Of a stretch of 64,000 nt of DNA, positions 10,412 to 23,341 are shown one piece after another (the first letter of the stretch is position 1; each line of letters begins with the position of its first letter). A model generated the notes under the pieces. It had not been told where the DNA came from. It saw only the letters and a program-made list of their open reading frames with translations, and did not search any database. The translations under genes and the position numbers were made by a program. This DNA comes from Fennellomyces sp. T-0311 (Eukaryota; Mucoromycota; Mucoromycetes; Mucorales; Lichtheimiaceae): contig JALLLT010000002.1 in NCBI GenBank assembly GCA_025266875.1, forward strand, positions 930,001-994,000, given 5' to 3'.

Positions 10412-11832
10412 ATGTCTTATTACGGTGATCGTGATCGCGACCGTAGCCGCCGTCCCTCGCGCAGACTATATGTCGGTAAGTAGATCATGCTAATGATTGG
10501 TATGGGAACGCAGATTGACACCCGATGGTGCAGGAAATCTAAACCGTTACGTGCGTGAACGTGATGTCGAGCGTCTCTTCTCCAAACTTGGCAGAGTAAG
10601 GGACTTGGCACTGATGGTAAATACGATGCATTTCCGATATGTATCGACTGTTTTAACACGTGTGCGGTGGCGCCCTTGTAGTCCAATTTCGCATTCATTG
10701 AATACGATGTAAGTCATATCACAGCAAGAAGTTTTTTCAGCCTTTCTTGACCAAGCCGTCGTGCGGTTTTTGCATATGATTAACACGCTCTCTAGGATGA
10801 ACGGGGTTCGTTTCATTCTCTTTGTTAGATGGCGATGGTGTATTGTTTTTTTGTCTTTGGGTTGGCGGGGGCGCTTCGCTTTCGGTGTGTTGCGTGTGTA
10901 AAGCCTTGTCATGCTGCCGCTGCTTGCCCGAAGACGGGGTTGATTTGAGTTGACACGATCCGATAACACAAAAAAAACGTTTGCATGCAGACGCGGAAGA
11001 CGCTGTTAGGAATCTCCACGGTACACGTCTGGAAGGCGATCGAATCATTGTAAGCCGTTGCACCCCCTTTTTGCGCTGGTGTGCCACGGACTAACCTGTC
11101 ACTAACAGGTTGAATATGCCAAGAATAAGCCACGCGGCAGAGGCTACGACGCGCGCGGCAGAAATGACAAATTTGGCGAACGTTGCTACAATTGCGGCGA
11201 AGTTGGTATGTTGTGTACGCGCAGAGTTAGAGGTGCATATAACTGATTGCATCCACGCTAATTTAGGGCATATGTAAGTGTGCATTGTGGTGATGCTAGT
11301 ATAAGCGTGCTAATGACATGGATCCTTTGCCATCGATCGTGATAGTTCGAGAGAATGGTAAGTATTGCTATGCAGAACAAGGAGTCGAAATTAATATCGC
11401 TTATTTATTTCTCTGCCAGCTCGCTACCAAAGGGAAGGTAAAGAATGACCACCTCTTTCGTAACTTATGCATGCTAGGAATATTCTTTCACTCACGCATA
11501 CTCTAGTGGCGAACGCGCTATGAGATTCGAAGAAAACCGCTGCTTTGAATGTGGCCAACCCGGACACATGGCTCGCGAATGCCCGTACGTAGCCCATATG
11601 CAAGGGATGACTGGAATTTAATATGTACCTGAATAGTGACCGCGGCGGCAATGGCAGCAACGGCGGCGGAGGCGGCGGCGGTGGAAGTGGCAATGGTGGA
11701 AGAAGACGTTCGCGCTCGCCTCGTTCACGCAGTCCAGCACCAGCAAGACACTCCAGAAGATACTCAGGCGAACGTGAAGATCGCAGCCGTTACGGTGCTG
11801 AAGAGGATCGATTCGATGACAACTTTAGATAG
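10412..11832 (+). CDS. SR-type RNA-binding protein: RRM, two CCHC zinc knuckles, RS tail
   Basis: Eleven coding exons: 10412-10475, 10534-10616, 10682-10708, 10796-10805 (10 nt), 10991-11049, 11109-11205, 11267-11273 (7 nt), 11346-11357 (12 nt), 11420-11437 (18 nt), 11507-11584 and 11637-11832. The sum is 651 nt, 216 residues, and all introns are GT-AG. Residues 18-90 form an RRM: RNP2-like RLYVGNL, then SNFAFIEYDDERDAEDAV. Zinc knuckles follow at Cys107-Cys110-His115-Cys120 (CYNCGEVGHISREC) and Cys138-Cys141-His146-Cys151 (CFECGQPGHMAREC). A Gly-rich spacer and an RS/RD tail end the protein. The order matches plant RS2Z/RSZ and animal SRSF7-type splicing factors, which recruit the spliceosome at exons in the nucleus. 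The 10-nt exon restores the DDERDAEDAV loop, and the 7- and 12-nt exons restore the first knuckle. The longest intron (10806-10990) is a candidate for regulated splicing. Confidence 0.88.
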
Positions 11833-12581
11833 CCGCCAATTTCTGTCAAAAGACAACTTCATTGCTTCCTGTGACTTTCAGTAATAAAGTTATGTTGTTC
11901 ATCCATCACTTTGTGTACCACTGCGTTCTAGATTGCCACCGGATTTCGTGAGTTCAAAATTTTATACGCGAAACAAAATCCCAGCTCTACCCGATAAATC
12001 ACTCAGGGGGGCTTCTATCGTTATGTGACAGCTTGTCATACCGCCGTACAACAAGCTCATCCGTCACCTTGAATGCCAGTTCTCACTTGAGGGCCATTCC
12101 TAAATCCCTACATGATATGTCAATTCGCTTCCGACTCCTGACCATTTCCTCGCCATCATCTTTGCGCAGAAATTGTACGATACTAGTCAGCTATAAGGCA
12201 ATGTGTGTCATGTTCAATCAGCTGTATAATGGAGTCAATGGACAATCCGTTATCTAGTTTACGAGTTGTCAGTGTAAATCAAAACGTTATTACACATACA
12301 TTGAAGAAACGCAGGAAACTTCTAGGTATATAGAGTTGGTGTTTACAGTATATACACAGTGTAAAGGTGTTATGGCAGGGTGTTGGCTGCAGGGCTAAGT
12401 ATACAAGGAGTAGAATTTAATAACGACAATTGTTCGAGAATGCTAATATGTCAAGGTCGTCTGTAACAGAGGACAAGGAACAGTATATAAGGAAGAAGAT
12501 AAACACTGTCAATATTTTTCTTTTTTACTTAATCATTTGCATATCTGCATTTTCATTTCATCCTTCTTTTCTGCATAAAGC
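11833..12581. promoter_or_regulatory. Intergenic; promoter of the secreted repeat precursor
   Basis: No gene is seen. A TATATAAGG element at about 12483 lies roughly 95 nt before the ATG at 12582, followed by a pyrimidine-rich leader, as expected for a highly expressed secreted protein gene. An AATAAAG string at about 11883 may end the SR-protein transcript. Confidence 0.5.
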
Positions 12582-14549
12582 ATGACCCGCATCATTACTC
12601 TTTCCATGGTATGCGCCCTAGTGGCAAGCACTTTTGTAGCAGCCGCTCCTGCTGCCCCTATACATCATCCAGCCCATGTCAAGACTTCTGCACCCGCAAA
12701 GCAGGATGTCGCCGCCAGCTTGCGCCAACGTAAGAAAACTCCTACATTAGTGGAATAATATACTGAACTTTTTCTACAGTCGAGGCACAGCATGATTATT
12801 ATGGTATAACTCGCAATTCTGACATATATTGCCACATAGAACAATATTGAACATTTCTGCGATATAGATGAAATCACTAAGCGTACTGCATCCAAGCATC
12901 ATTCCAAGGTTACCAAAGCTGCCAAGGAGAGCCCAGCTGAGCGTCAACGAAAGCGTAAGTGAAAATAAATAAAGAGAATATATTACAATGTAACTGATCT
13001 ATTACTTTTTTTAGTCGAACAGCAGCACGACTATCTTGGTAATTTTGACATACATTGATCCTTTTTTGTCATCGACTAAATTTGAATACAGACGAGATCA
13101 CCAAACGTGGCGTCAGCAAAAGTCATGAAAAGGTGAAATCCGCCAAAGAAGATCCTGTTGCTGAACAGCTCAAGCGTAAGTCAACAGCACAGTTCACAAT
13201 GTAGATAAGAAAAAAAGTTGATTTATCGTTATTTTTCACAGTTGAACAACAGCACGATTATCTTGGTAAATAAGCAAATTTGATATATATCCCTTCATAG
13301 GCTTATTTTGAATATTAGACGAGATTTCGAAACGGAGCGCCACTCATCACCAGATCAAGGCGAAACCTAAACACCATGAAACTGCTGCAGAGCATCAGCG
13401 TAAACGTAAGTAATCAAAAAGCCCCTATTACCCATGCTTCTGAGGAGTTCCGACCCATTAATTTTATATCTTTTTCTAGTGGAACAGCAGCATGATTATC
13501 TTGGTAATATATTTTGACATATAGGGTAAATTTCTCGATAAACACTAATATACATATATTAGACGAGATCACGAAACGTGGTCTCCTGTCAGGCTTCCTT
13601 CATCACAAGCACAAACACCATGGTCCCAGTCACGTTACTCCAGGTGTCCCATGCGATGAAAACGGAAACCCTATTGGGCCTATCTCCGGAGGTGGTAGCC
13701 ACGGCGGAAGCTCTGGTTATGGTGGAGGTTCTGGTTACGGAGGCGGTTATGGTGGGGGCTCTGGCTATGGAGGCGGTTACGGCGGTGGCAGCAGCGGTGG
13801 CTATCATGATGGTGATCATGGAGACGAAGATCTTGACGGTAATTATTTTTTATGAATTTGATAGCAGCTCTGTAACGTTTTCTCCTATACACAGACGAAT
13901 ACACCAAGCGTGATTTCATCCCTCAACCGTACACTGGACCTCGATCTTTCACCACACCCACGTCTTTCACCGGTCCCAGATCTTTCGTCGGTCCTCTTGG
14001 TTCACAAGAAAGACTGAACATTGGATCCGTTCCGTGCAAGAGCAACATTAACTGCGATTATACTCGTTACCAGATGGTCGAACGTAAGTCCTTTGCCCTG
14101 CATTATGCATAATCTATATTGATGATGGCCCAATTATCACAGTCTTGGACGACTTTGACTTTGATGATGATGGTAAGAATATCTGCATGCGCATGTTGAG
14201 GCATGAAGTTCTCATGTATATTGTAGATTCTATCTCCTGGAATTACTTCAGAAGCCCCAACGCCCGATACCACAAGATTCGATGCCACAATCACTTGGAT
14301 GAGTACGAGTGTCATGTCAAATACTCGCGATTCTTGGATCGTAAGTTTACTTATACTTTTCATCAAATATGAAGAAAATCTAAGGGTATTATAGTTCTTG
14401 ATGACTTGGATCTCGATGACTTGTTCGATCGCGATGATGACGATGATGAGGACGTCGATGACGGTTAGTGTTACAATAACAAAATCGATCAGCTCCAACA
14501 AACTAATCGCACTTTCTCAACAGAATACACCAAACGCTCGGTCGCCTAA
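12582..14549 (+). CDS. Secreted repeat precursor with six KR (Kex2-type) sites
   Basis: Fourteen exons: 12582-12729, 12780-12803, 12868-12954, 13015-13038, 13092-13175, 13242-13265, 13319-13405, 13480-13503, 13563-13838, 13895-14083, 14143-14172, 14227-14340, 14395-14463 and 14524-14549; 401 residues. All 13 introns are phase 1. Residues 1-22 are a signal peptide ending near FVAAAP. Four 24-nt exons encode L-E-(A/Q)-Q-H-D-Y-(L/Y), and each is followed by an exon opening D-E-I-(T/S)-K-R. DEYTKR recurs twice later. KR pairs end at residues 63, 100, 136, 173, 265 and 398, giving three units of 36-37 residues, then a Gly/His/Tyr-rich unit and a Cys-containing unit. Acidic exons (LLDDFDFDDD, LLDDLDLDDLF) look like decayed repeats. 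Cleavage by a Golgi kexin and release of peptides is inferred. No known domain was recognised. Confidence 0.85.
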
Positions 14550-14660
14550 ATTCATTCATACTACATAGAAAGCTTATTTTTCATTTGCATACTATTTGCA
14601 TAAATTCAACTTGGATTCATATAATAAACTGCATACTACTTATTACACTTTTTACAAGAC

Positions 14661-15456
14661 ATGAAACAATCGATCGGGATTGATGTTCCGATTTCCTTTA
14701 TGCCGCTCAAAACGCTTTGGGTTCCTGTGCTTGCCGCCGTTCTGGTTCTTCTTTCGGCTTACTTTTACACAACTACTACAACTACACCGCATTCCATCCC
14801 AATGACTGGTACAGAATTCCAACTTATTCTTCGTGAAGGGATTACGGGTGGATTTGCCCCGCCCACCGTTAGGTAAACATGCTGAGATAAGCGTGGGTGT
14901 TTTTTCAATGGAATACTCATGCATGTTTATCAATGTAGAAAGCACATTGAAATCAAGGGTGACAGTGCGTCGGGCGCAACACTTCTCCATGCCAACCTGC
15001 AACCTGGCAGCAAAACGGACTATGTTACCCAGACAGGTGCTGTGTCCACGTAAGCATAAAAAGGAACTCCACCCCTTACTCGGAGAAAGGAACATGATAA
15101 GCAGTAACGTATCCTATTTCCAAACAGTGAGCAGATCTTCATCTTGTTGCAAACGGTAAAAGCACAGCTTCAGGAATTGCCCACCGAGGATCCGGTGGGC
15201 AGTGAGGATATCTACGGTCTGGATACTTCGATTCTGTTCTATGCAGACGGATTCCAATGGGGCAATGGTAAATAAGCTCGCTTTTTCTCCTGAGGAGAAT
15301 GAAAGGGTTTTGTTTTAACAATGGCTTTGGGCGATAGGCGGACGTGAAGGATGCGTAGGAGGCGAGTCGACGCGTCAAGCAACAGATGAACAGAAACAAA
15401 CGTTCGCAGCCCTTGTGGAGTTGATCAGTAACTTTGGTGCACAACATGCTGCTTAA
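14661..15456 (+). CDS. Hypothetical single-pass membrane protein
   Basis: Four exons: 14661-14872, 14939-15049, 15128-15267 and 15338-15456; 193 residues. One N-terminal hydrophobic helix (about residues 18-36, LWVPVLAAVLVLLSAYFY) has no clear cleavage site, so it is probably a signal anchor. A Thr run follows, then a soluble domain of about 140 residues with TGTEFQLILREGITGGFAPP, a short linker and the pattern TSILFYADGFQWGNGGREGC. I do not recognise the family. The frame is kept across three GT-AG introns, which supports a real gene. It lies 111 bp after the secreted precursor and 170 bp before the G-beta gene, all on the plus strand. Confidence 0.7.
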
Positions 15457-15626
15457 ATAAAATTGTGAGAAAGGGACTCTGTGTGGGGCAGTTACCCAGC
15501 CTCGTTTTTACTTCCAAACCGTCGAGCCTGCTTTGCACCCCCTATTCTAGCAATGACTCTACTCTTTCTCTCTCCCCTTTTTTCAATTCTTTTCTCTTCT
15601 CGCATTTCGAATCGTTTTGTTTCAAA

Positions 15627-16854
15627 ATGATGAATGGTGACAGTGAGATCGCTGGTCGGATTGCAGCCGCGCGACGAGAGGCTGAGGCGCTGAAAGAACG
15701 TATCAAGCAACGGAAAGAAGCTCTCGGCGATAGCACTTGTAAAACAAAAAAGAAGAAACCCGGTAGCGTCTTAAGTATTAACCTGTTTTTCGATAGTACA
15801 AGAAATGGCCAAGGACGTGGAGCCGTTGCCACGGATTGTTATGAAGGCACGTCGAACTTTGAAGGGTCACCTGGCAAAGATTTACTCGATGCATTGGGCA
15901 ACGGATAAGCGACATCTCGTATCAGCGTCGCAGGATGGCAAGTTGATTGTATGGGACGCTTACTCGACCAACAAAGTGCACGCCATCCCGCTGCGATCGT
16001 CGTGGGTCATGACCTGTGCCTATTCCACCTCTGGGAATTTTGTTGCGTGCGGTGGTCTGGACAACATTTGCTCCATTTACAACCTCAGAACACGCGATGG
16101 TCCCGTCCGTCCTGCTCGTGAATTGTCTGCACACACCGGTTACTTGAGCTGCTGCCGCTTCATCAACGACCGTCAGATTTTGACAGCTTCAGGCGACATG
16201 ACTTGCATGCTGTGGGATATTGATGCCGGTGTCAAGACCGAGGAGTTTGCAGATCATGCGGGTGACGTGATGAGGTTTATATATTATTGGAATTGTGTGT
16301 ATCCATGGTTACTAAAGTGTCTTTATTCATTGTTAAAAAAAGCTTATCACTTGGGCCCAATCCAAACGTCTTTGTCACCGGAGCCTGTGACACAACATCA
16401 AAAGTGTGGGACATCCGAACAAAACGCTGTGTTCAAACGTTTGTTGGGCATGAATCCGACGTCAATGCAGTGCAATTCTTCCCCAACGGTGATGCGTTTG
16501 CTACCGGTTCCGATGACGCCAGCTGTCGGTTATTTGATCTGCGTGCCGATACTGAACTATGTACTTATTCCCACGAATCCATCCTGTGTGGCATCACCTC
16601 CATCGGCTTTTCAGTCTCTGGTCGTCTTTTGTTCGGTGGTTATGATGATTACAACTGCAACGTTTGGGACACGCTGAAAGGCGAACGTGTAGGTGTGTTG
16701 TCGGCTCACGAGAACCGTGTATCATGCTTGGGAGTTGCGACGGATGGCATGGCATTGTGCACCGGCAGTTGGGACTCGACGCTAAAGGTAATTAACACAC
16801 ATTTCCGGATAGATCAACTCTCCCTAACCCTTCCGGCCATAGATTTGGGCGTAA
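15627..16854 (+). CDS. gpb1: Heterotrimeric G-protein beta subunit
   Basis: Four coding exons: 15627-15738, 15797-16274, 16343-16787 and a last exon of 12 nt including the stop (16843-16854); 348 residues, the usual size. Residues 1-45 form the N-terminal coiled coil that pairs with G-gamma ([20 protein letters not shown]). Seven WD40 blades follow, with GH/WD markers such as [42 protein letters not shown] and CNVWDT. The terminal microexon reads Ile-Trp-Ala-stop and completes STLKIWA, the canonical C-terminus of G-beta. Without it the frame would run on into an unrelated sequence. The protein works at the plasma membrane with a G-alpha in pheromone, nutrient and cAMP signalling. The MM start follows AAA. 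Confidence 0.95.
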
Positions 16855-17453
16855 TTGTCTCCACGCTGCTTTTTTGTACTTTTCTAGTTTGCCATTGTGG
16901 CGTCCGATTACATAATATATTGAAAAAGAGTACCTTTTCCTTCATTATTAGTTTCATATACGCGTTTATAAGCATATTGCTCCATTTCTTTTTCGTTCAA
17001 GAAAATAAATCCAATCTTTCTCCATTGAGGTCAGAAGGTTATTAGCAAATATTATCCTACTTATTTTACCAGCAGAAACTTTAATTCTGGCTGTGCGAGG
17101 AGAAGAAGCTGATGCAGAAATATGAAATACCTGTCTGCCACCAGTTTCTTACACGCCATCACGCGGCTCAATTATCAGTTGATTGCCAACATACAGATGA
17201 CAAACGTATTTCTTTCCATTGTTGTGAACCGGTGGTGCACCTGACTTGCGAAAAAGAGAGATTGGGGGGGGGCGTGTAAAATGCCCAGGGTACGATTCGA
17301 CGGGGGAGCTCCGCCGTGAGATGATGCTCAGTTTTTACTCTTGCATACACAAGAGTCCCCAAAGGTTCTGGAACCTATAAAGTCGGCGATAATTCCTTTG
17401 AACCCCTTCTCTCTCTTTTCTTTTACTCTTTCTTCAGTTATACTCATACAATC
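16855..17453. other. Intergenic; TATA box for the next ORF
   Basis: No gene is seen. CTATAAAG at about 17386 sits about 65 nt before the ATG at 17454 and is followed by a long CT-rich tract, a typical fungal core promoter. A run of eight G occurs at about 17264. Confidence 0.45.
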
Positions 17454-17783
17454 ATGATGCTGCTAGCCAGTCGTGCGCCATTATTCGCCACCGAAATTTA
17501 TCCACATTCCTCGCTGCGCATGAATCCTTCGACTGATGCTTTTTACCGTACCTTACATTCGATCATTGATGAAGACGACTTGACTTCTCACAGTAATAAT
17601 ACACCTCTATACGCCTTCGCTTATCAAGCCGATAATTCTCCGGTAGCGGCTAAACGTACGATCAACTCCTGCACTGACTCCTGCAACGAGGGACTAGCAA
17701 ACATTGGAGCAGTAACGCCGATCACAAGGAATTTACGTCGTCGGAGGATCCAACTATCGACCATTACTGAGGAAGAAGAATAA
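17454..17783 (+). CDS. Small hypothetical protein
   Basis: Intronless frame of 109 residues. The first 60 residues are mixed with short hydrophobic stretches, then come Cys-x3-Cys (SCTDSC), a basic cluster RRRR and an acidic end TEEEE. No signal peptide or domain is recognised. Support comes from a TATA box and pyrimidine patch upstream, an ATG with a second ATG next to it, and an AATAAA-like string just after the stop. It converges on the PRP4 kinase gene, whose stop is only 60 bp away. Confidence 0.5.
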   Translation: MMLLASRAPLFATEIYPHSSLRMNPSTDAFYRTLHSIIDEDDLTSHSNNTPLYAFAYQADNSPVAAKRTINSCTDSCNEGLANIGAVTPITRNLRRRRIQLSTITEEEE

Positions 17784-17843
17784 AATTGCTACCTATTGTT
17801 GAAATAAACTTGTTCGTATAAGCCAAGATTTATTATGATGACT

Positions 17844-20553
<2,710 letters not shown>

Positions 20554-20812
20554 TTTTTATAAAAAAAAAAACAAAAGCAGAGAAATGGATGAGAAACAAT
20601 TGCTTTTGGCCACCAAGAATAATCGGGGTGATATTGTTTTTTTCAATAAAACCTCTTTGATTTCGATAAAGAAGGGTTAAGTTTCAATGGTCAAAGGCAA
20701 GAGAGTAACGCTCCGACCTCCGCCATTAAGTGTCGCAGCATTTTCCCCAGCACTATGGTGGTAATCTATATCAAAGCCAAATATGGTATGGTAGCTGGAC
20801 ATATATTGTTTA
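20554..20812. other. Short intergenic, no gene seen
   Basis: Upstream of PRP4 on the minus strand. A purine-rich stretch is present and no gene is recognised. Confidence 0.4.
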
Positions 20813-21010
20813 TTAATAACCTGTCAAAACATGACTGTAACTATGACCATATTCTACTTTAGCACAGGCATGCTTCTTAAAGAAGCCACTGGAAGCATCC
20901 GTTGCATTTGCATTGATCGCAGCTGAGAATACAATTCCTAGAACAACAATCACCATATCCAATAGCATCACAAATAGCCCCCGAGATATTTTTGTAAGCA
21001 CCAGAACCAG
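20813..21010 (-). pseudogene. Orphan membrane-protein exon (possibly MARVEL-like)
   Basis: On the minus strand, just after thaumatin-like copy C, an open stretch begins behind an AG acceptor-like site and runs 65 codons to TAA at 20813. It reads LVLVLTKISRGLFVMLLD, then a transmembrane-like helix (MVIVVLGIVFSAAINANA), then a KKHACAKVEYGHSYSH tail. A helix followed by Cys-x-Lys and aromatic residues recalls the last third of MARVEL-type four-helix proteins, but this is a weak call. No upstream exons survive: the thaumatin-like gene sits where they should be. It is probably a gene remnant truncated when the duplicate arrived. Confidence 0.35.
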
Positions 21011-21050
21011 CTGGATGCTACTTTTATTAAATGAATGGGTATAGCGATAA

Positions 21051-21728
21051 TTAAGGGCAGAAAGTAACAGTGTACTTGTTGGCCTTGCAGCCAAAGGTGC
21101 TCTTGGCATCATCGTACGCGTAACTGTAGGCATCGGGACAGCCTTCCTTGAACTTGTCAGCATATTCGCTGGCCTTGCATTTCTTGGGATCGTTGTAATC
21201 ACCAGTGCAGCAGTATTCGTCGGTTCCAAAAGCAGCACAAGCGCTCTTGCAAGCACCCTTGTCAGCCTTCAACTTGTCGGGACACGATGGGAGAGTGGCG
21301 CAAGTAGGTGCACCACAGTCGTATCCGTCACCAGACTTGCCGTCAGGCTTGATGCTCATGGGGATATTGAAGCCATCGACAAACGAGATATCGTAGAAAT
21401 CGCTACCTTCGTACCCCTTGAACAGGAATTCGGCAAGTGAGACAGCAGAGCCATATTGGTCGCAGTTGGATTCGCCATCGCGACAGCCCCAGAAACGACC
21501 AGCCCAGTTGGAGTCGAGCTTAAAGTCGTAGGATGAACCAGCGGAAAGGTCTTTGGATTCCTTGTCGCCGCCTTGACCATTGGTCAACTTGTAGATGTGA
21601 AGGTCATTGCTGCAGCTGTTCTTGATAGTAACAGTAACGTCGCCAGATGATGTGGAATTGCCGGTAGGAGCAGCCAAGCTAACGCCAGCGAAAGCGAGGA
21701 CCGAGGCAACCTTGATAATGTTCAACAT
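21051..21728 (-). CDS. Secreted thaumatin-like protein, copy C
   Basis: Intronless, 225 residues, with the same signal peptide, NST site, 14 cysteines and FCP end as copies A and B. It differs from copy A by Glu to Asp in IKP-GKSG and Tyr to Phe near the C-terminus, plus a handful of silent changes. Its last 48 nt are identical to copy B and unlike copy A. A TATA-like TATAAAAG lies about 55 nt upstream on the minus strand. Upstream and downstream sequence is unrelated to the flanks of A and B. It is 14 kb from copy B and has the same orientation as copy A. Confidence 0.93.
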   Translation of the reverse strand: MLNIIKVASVLAFAGVSLAAPTGNSTSSGDVTVTIKNSCSNDLHIYKLTNGQGGDKESKDLSAGSSYDFKLDSNWAGRFWGCRDGESNCDQYGSAVSLAEFLFKGYEGSDFYDISFVDGFNIPMSIKPDGKSGDGYDCGAPTCATLPSCPDKLKADKGACKSACAAFGTDEYCCTGDYNDPKKCKASEYADKFKEGCPDAYSYAYDDAKSTFGCKANKYTVTFCP

Positions 21729-23341
21729 TATGGTATATATAAAGTATAATGATGAAAAAATGTTCCTGAGAATGCCTCTTTTATATTCGTTTTATCGGTG
21801 TACCTAACCGAGACTGAGAGCGAAACATGGAACGGGCAACCGAGGCTGGATTGGTGTTCTTTAGGTTTCATAACAATCAGTATCATTGCGGAACTTTTTT
21901 TGTTTCTGTTTTTCCATGGAAAGACTTACTTGCTTCTAAATGGATATATAAACGCTCTGCACACATCATCATACTCTTTTAGTTCATTAGTTACATAAAG
22001 CAATCGTTTAGAATTAAAGTAAGTTTGAGATGCTGTGGATATGGCGCACTTTGGGCCTTTGATAATCTGAAGAAAAGCGACAGGGGTCTGGATAAGCGGG
22101 CATGTTTCAGTCGTTTGAAAAAACGATAGCCAGGGACCTCATACAAAGCGGACGTACTGTATTGAGCGTCCTGGCATCGCATATACAACAGTCTCACGTT
22201 TAATGCAAACCAAAGGAGGCTCAGTCATACTGGGGCTTGAAATTAGATTAGGGCAAAGCTCGACTGTAAATAAGTGAAGGGTTATATACAAAAGTTGACA
22301 GTAATGAAGATTCAACTTATTCGGGGGAGAACTAAACGGGGGGTCTACTGTATCCAGATTTAAAGCTTACCCGAACCGCGTATATAGAACTCTCCGACTA
22401 TAATCCACTTCTCATGTCCCATATAACTGAAAAGTGAGTTAGTAAGGGCATCGTAATCCTTTGGTTTGGGGTATTTTGAATGTGCATAGGCTTTGACATT
22501 CTTAATGTCTGAGGAAGTGGCACAGATGGCCCGGAATTCTTTTGGTACTTTGGGTATTGCTGCTTCAGTTCATTTCTTCCATTTCTCATATCAATCCTTT
22601 GGGCTCTTAAGCTACTGCGCAATTGCCTACTCATCCGAATGTCCGGCATGTTACCGCAACTCCTATCTCACCTCCGTACGGTTTACATATTTGAATCCCG
22701 GTGTCCAAGTGTGTCTTGGCCTTCTTGATAGCTTTGTACGGGTCATACAACGCCTAATCGTCACCAGATTTGTATATATGAGTTTGGATTGTGGATTGGT
22801 ACGTCTGGATTGCGAGACATTGGGCGGAAATGATGGTCCAGGGTGATCGGAATACGTATGTAAAACGGCGTTCAAGACAGAGATCTATGAGTCCAGCGAG
22901 TGGTTCATATTGTTTGAGGTACCAAAGTTTGAGACCAGCCGACACCCATTGATATATTTTGAGTTTGTCAATCTTTGACCCTTTTATGCAGCGCTTTCAG
23001 CTGTGCAATGATCATTGGATTCAACATTATACTACCATAACGACAGCATAATTCAGGCACACTTTCGATCGATGGTTTAAACCCTTTTGTATCACTTAAC
23101 CACCGGGCGATCCCGTCTGTGCGCCTTTCCGTTATTTTACCCATTTATGTCGAATAAACATCGCAGGAGAACGGCGATCCAAATCTATTGCGCGGTCTTT
23201 TTATGCGGCGCATCAGGGAGGGTGTTCTGGACTAGTCTTTTCACACCTTTTCTACGCACTTGCTATTTTACTTGTTTGATATACAAAAAGAATGAAAACT
23301 AGAGAGTACAATTTAATGTAGTAGTATAGATATACAAAAAG
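21729..23341. other. Intergenic with possible decayed ORF
   Basis: About 1.6 kb without a supportable gene. On the minus strand at about 22640-22945, two neighbouring frames read like degraded coding sequence (MSAGLKLWYLKQYEPLAGLI, then ALYDPYKAIKKAKTHLDTG in another phase). I do not recognise the source. The plus-strand open frames over the same bases look like shadows. Confidence 0.35.

Noticed and set aside
11318..11357. Exon reading DPLPSIVIVREN in the SR gene
   Set aside because: Open and attractive, but it breaks the first zinc knuckle and puts the second knuckle out of frame; the 12-nt exon at 11346 solves both.
13589..13913. Extra ORFs over the Gly-rich exon
   Set aside because: Shadows produced by the GGTGGN repeat of the secreted precursor.
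16889..16924. Alternative last exon of G-beta ([11 protein letters not shown])
   Set aside because: G-beta proteins end in IWA or similar; the acceptor at 16842 gives this exactly.
22398..22945. Possible transposase or enzyme remnant
   Set aside because: Fragments in different phases look degraded, but no family motif could be named.
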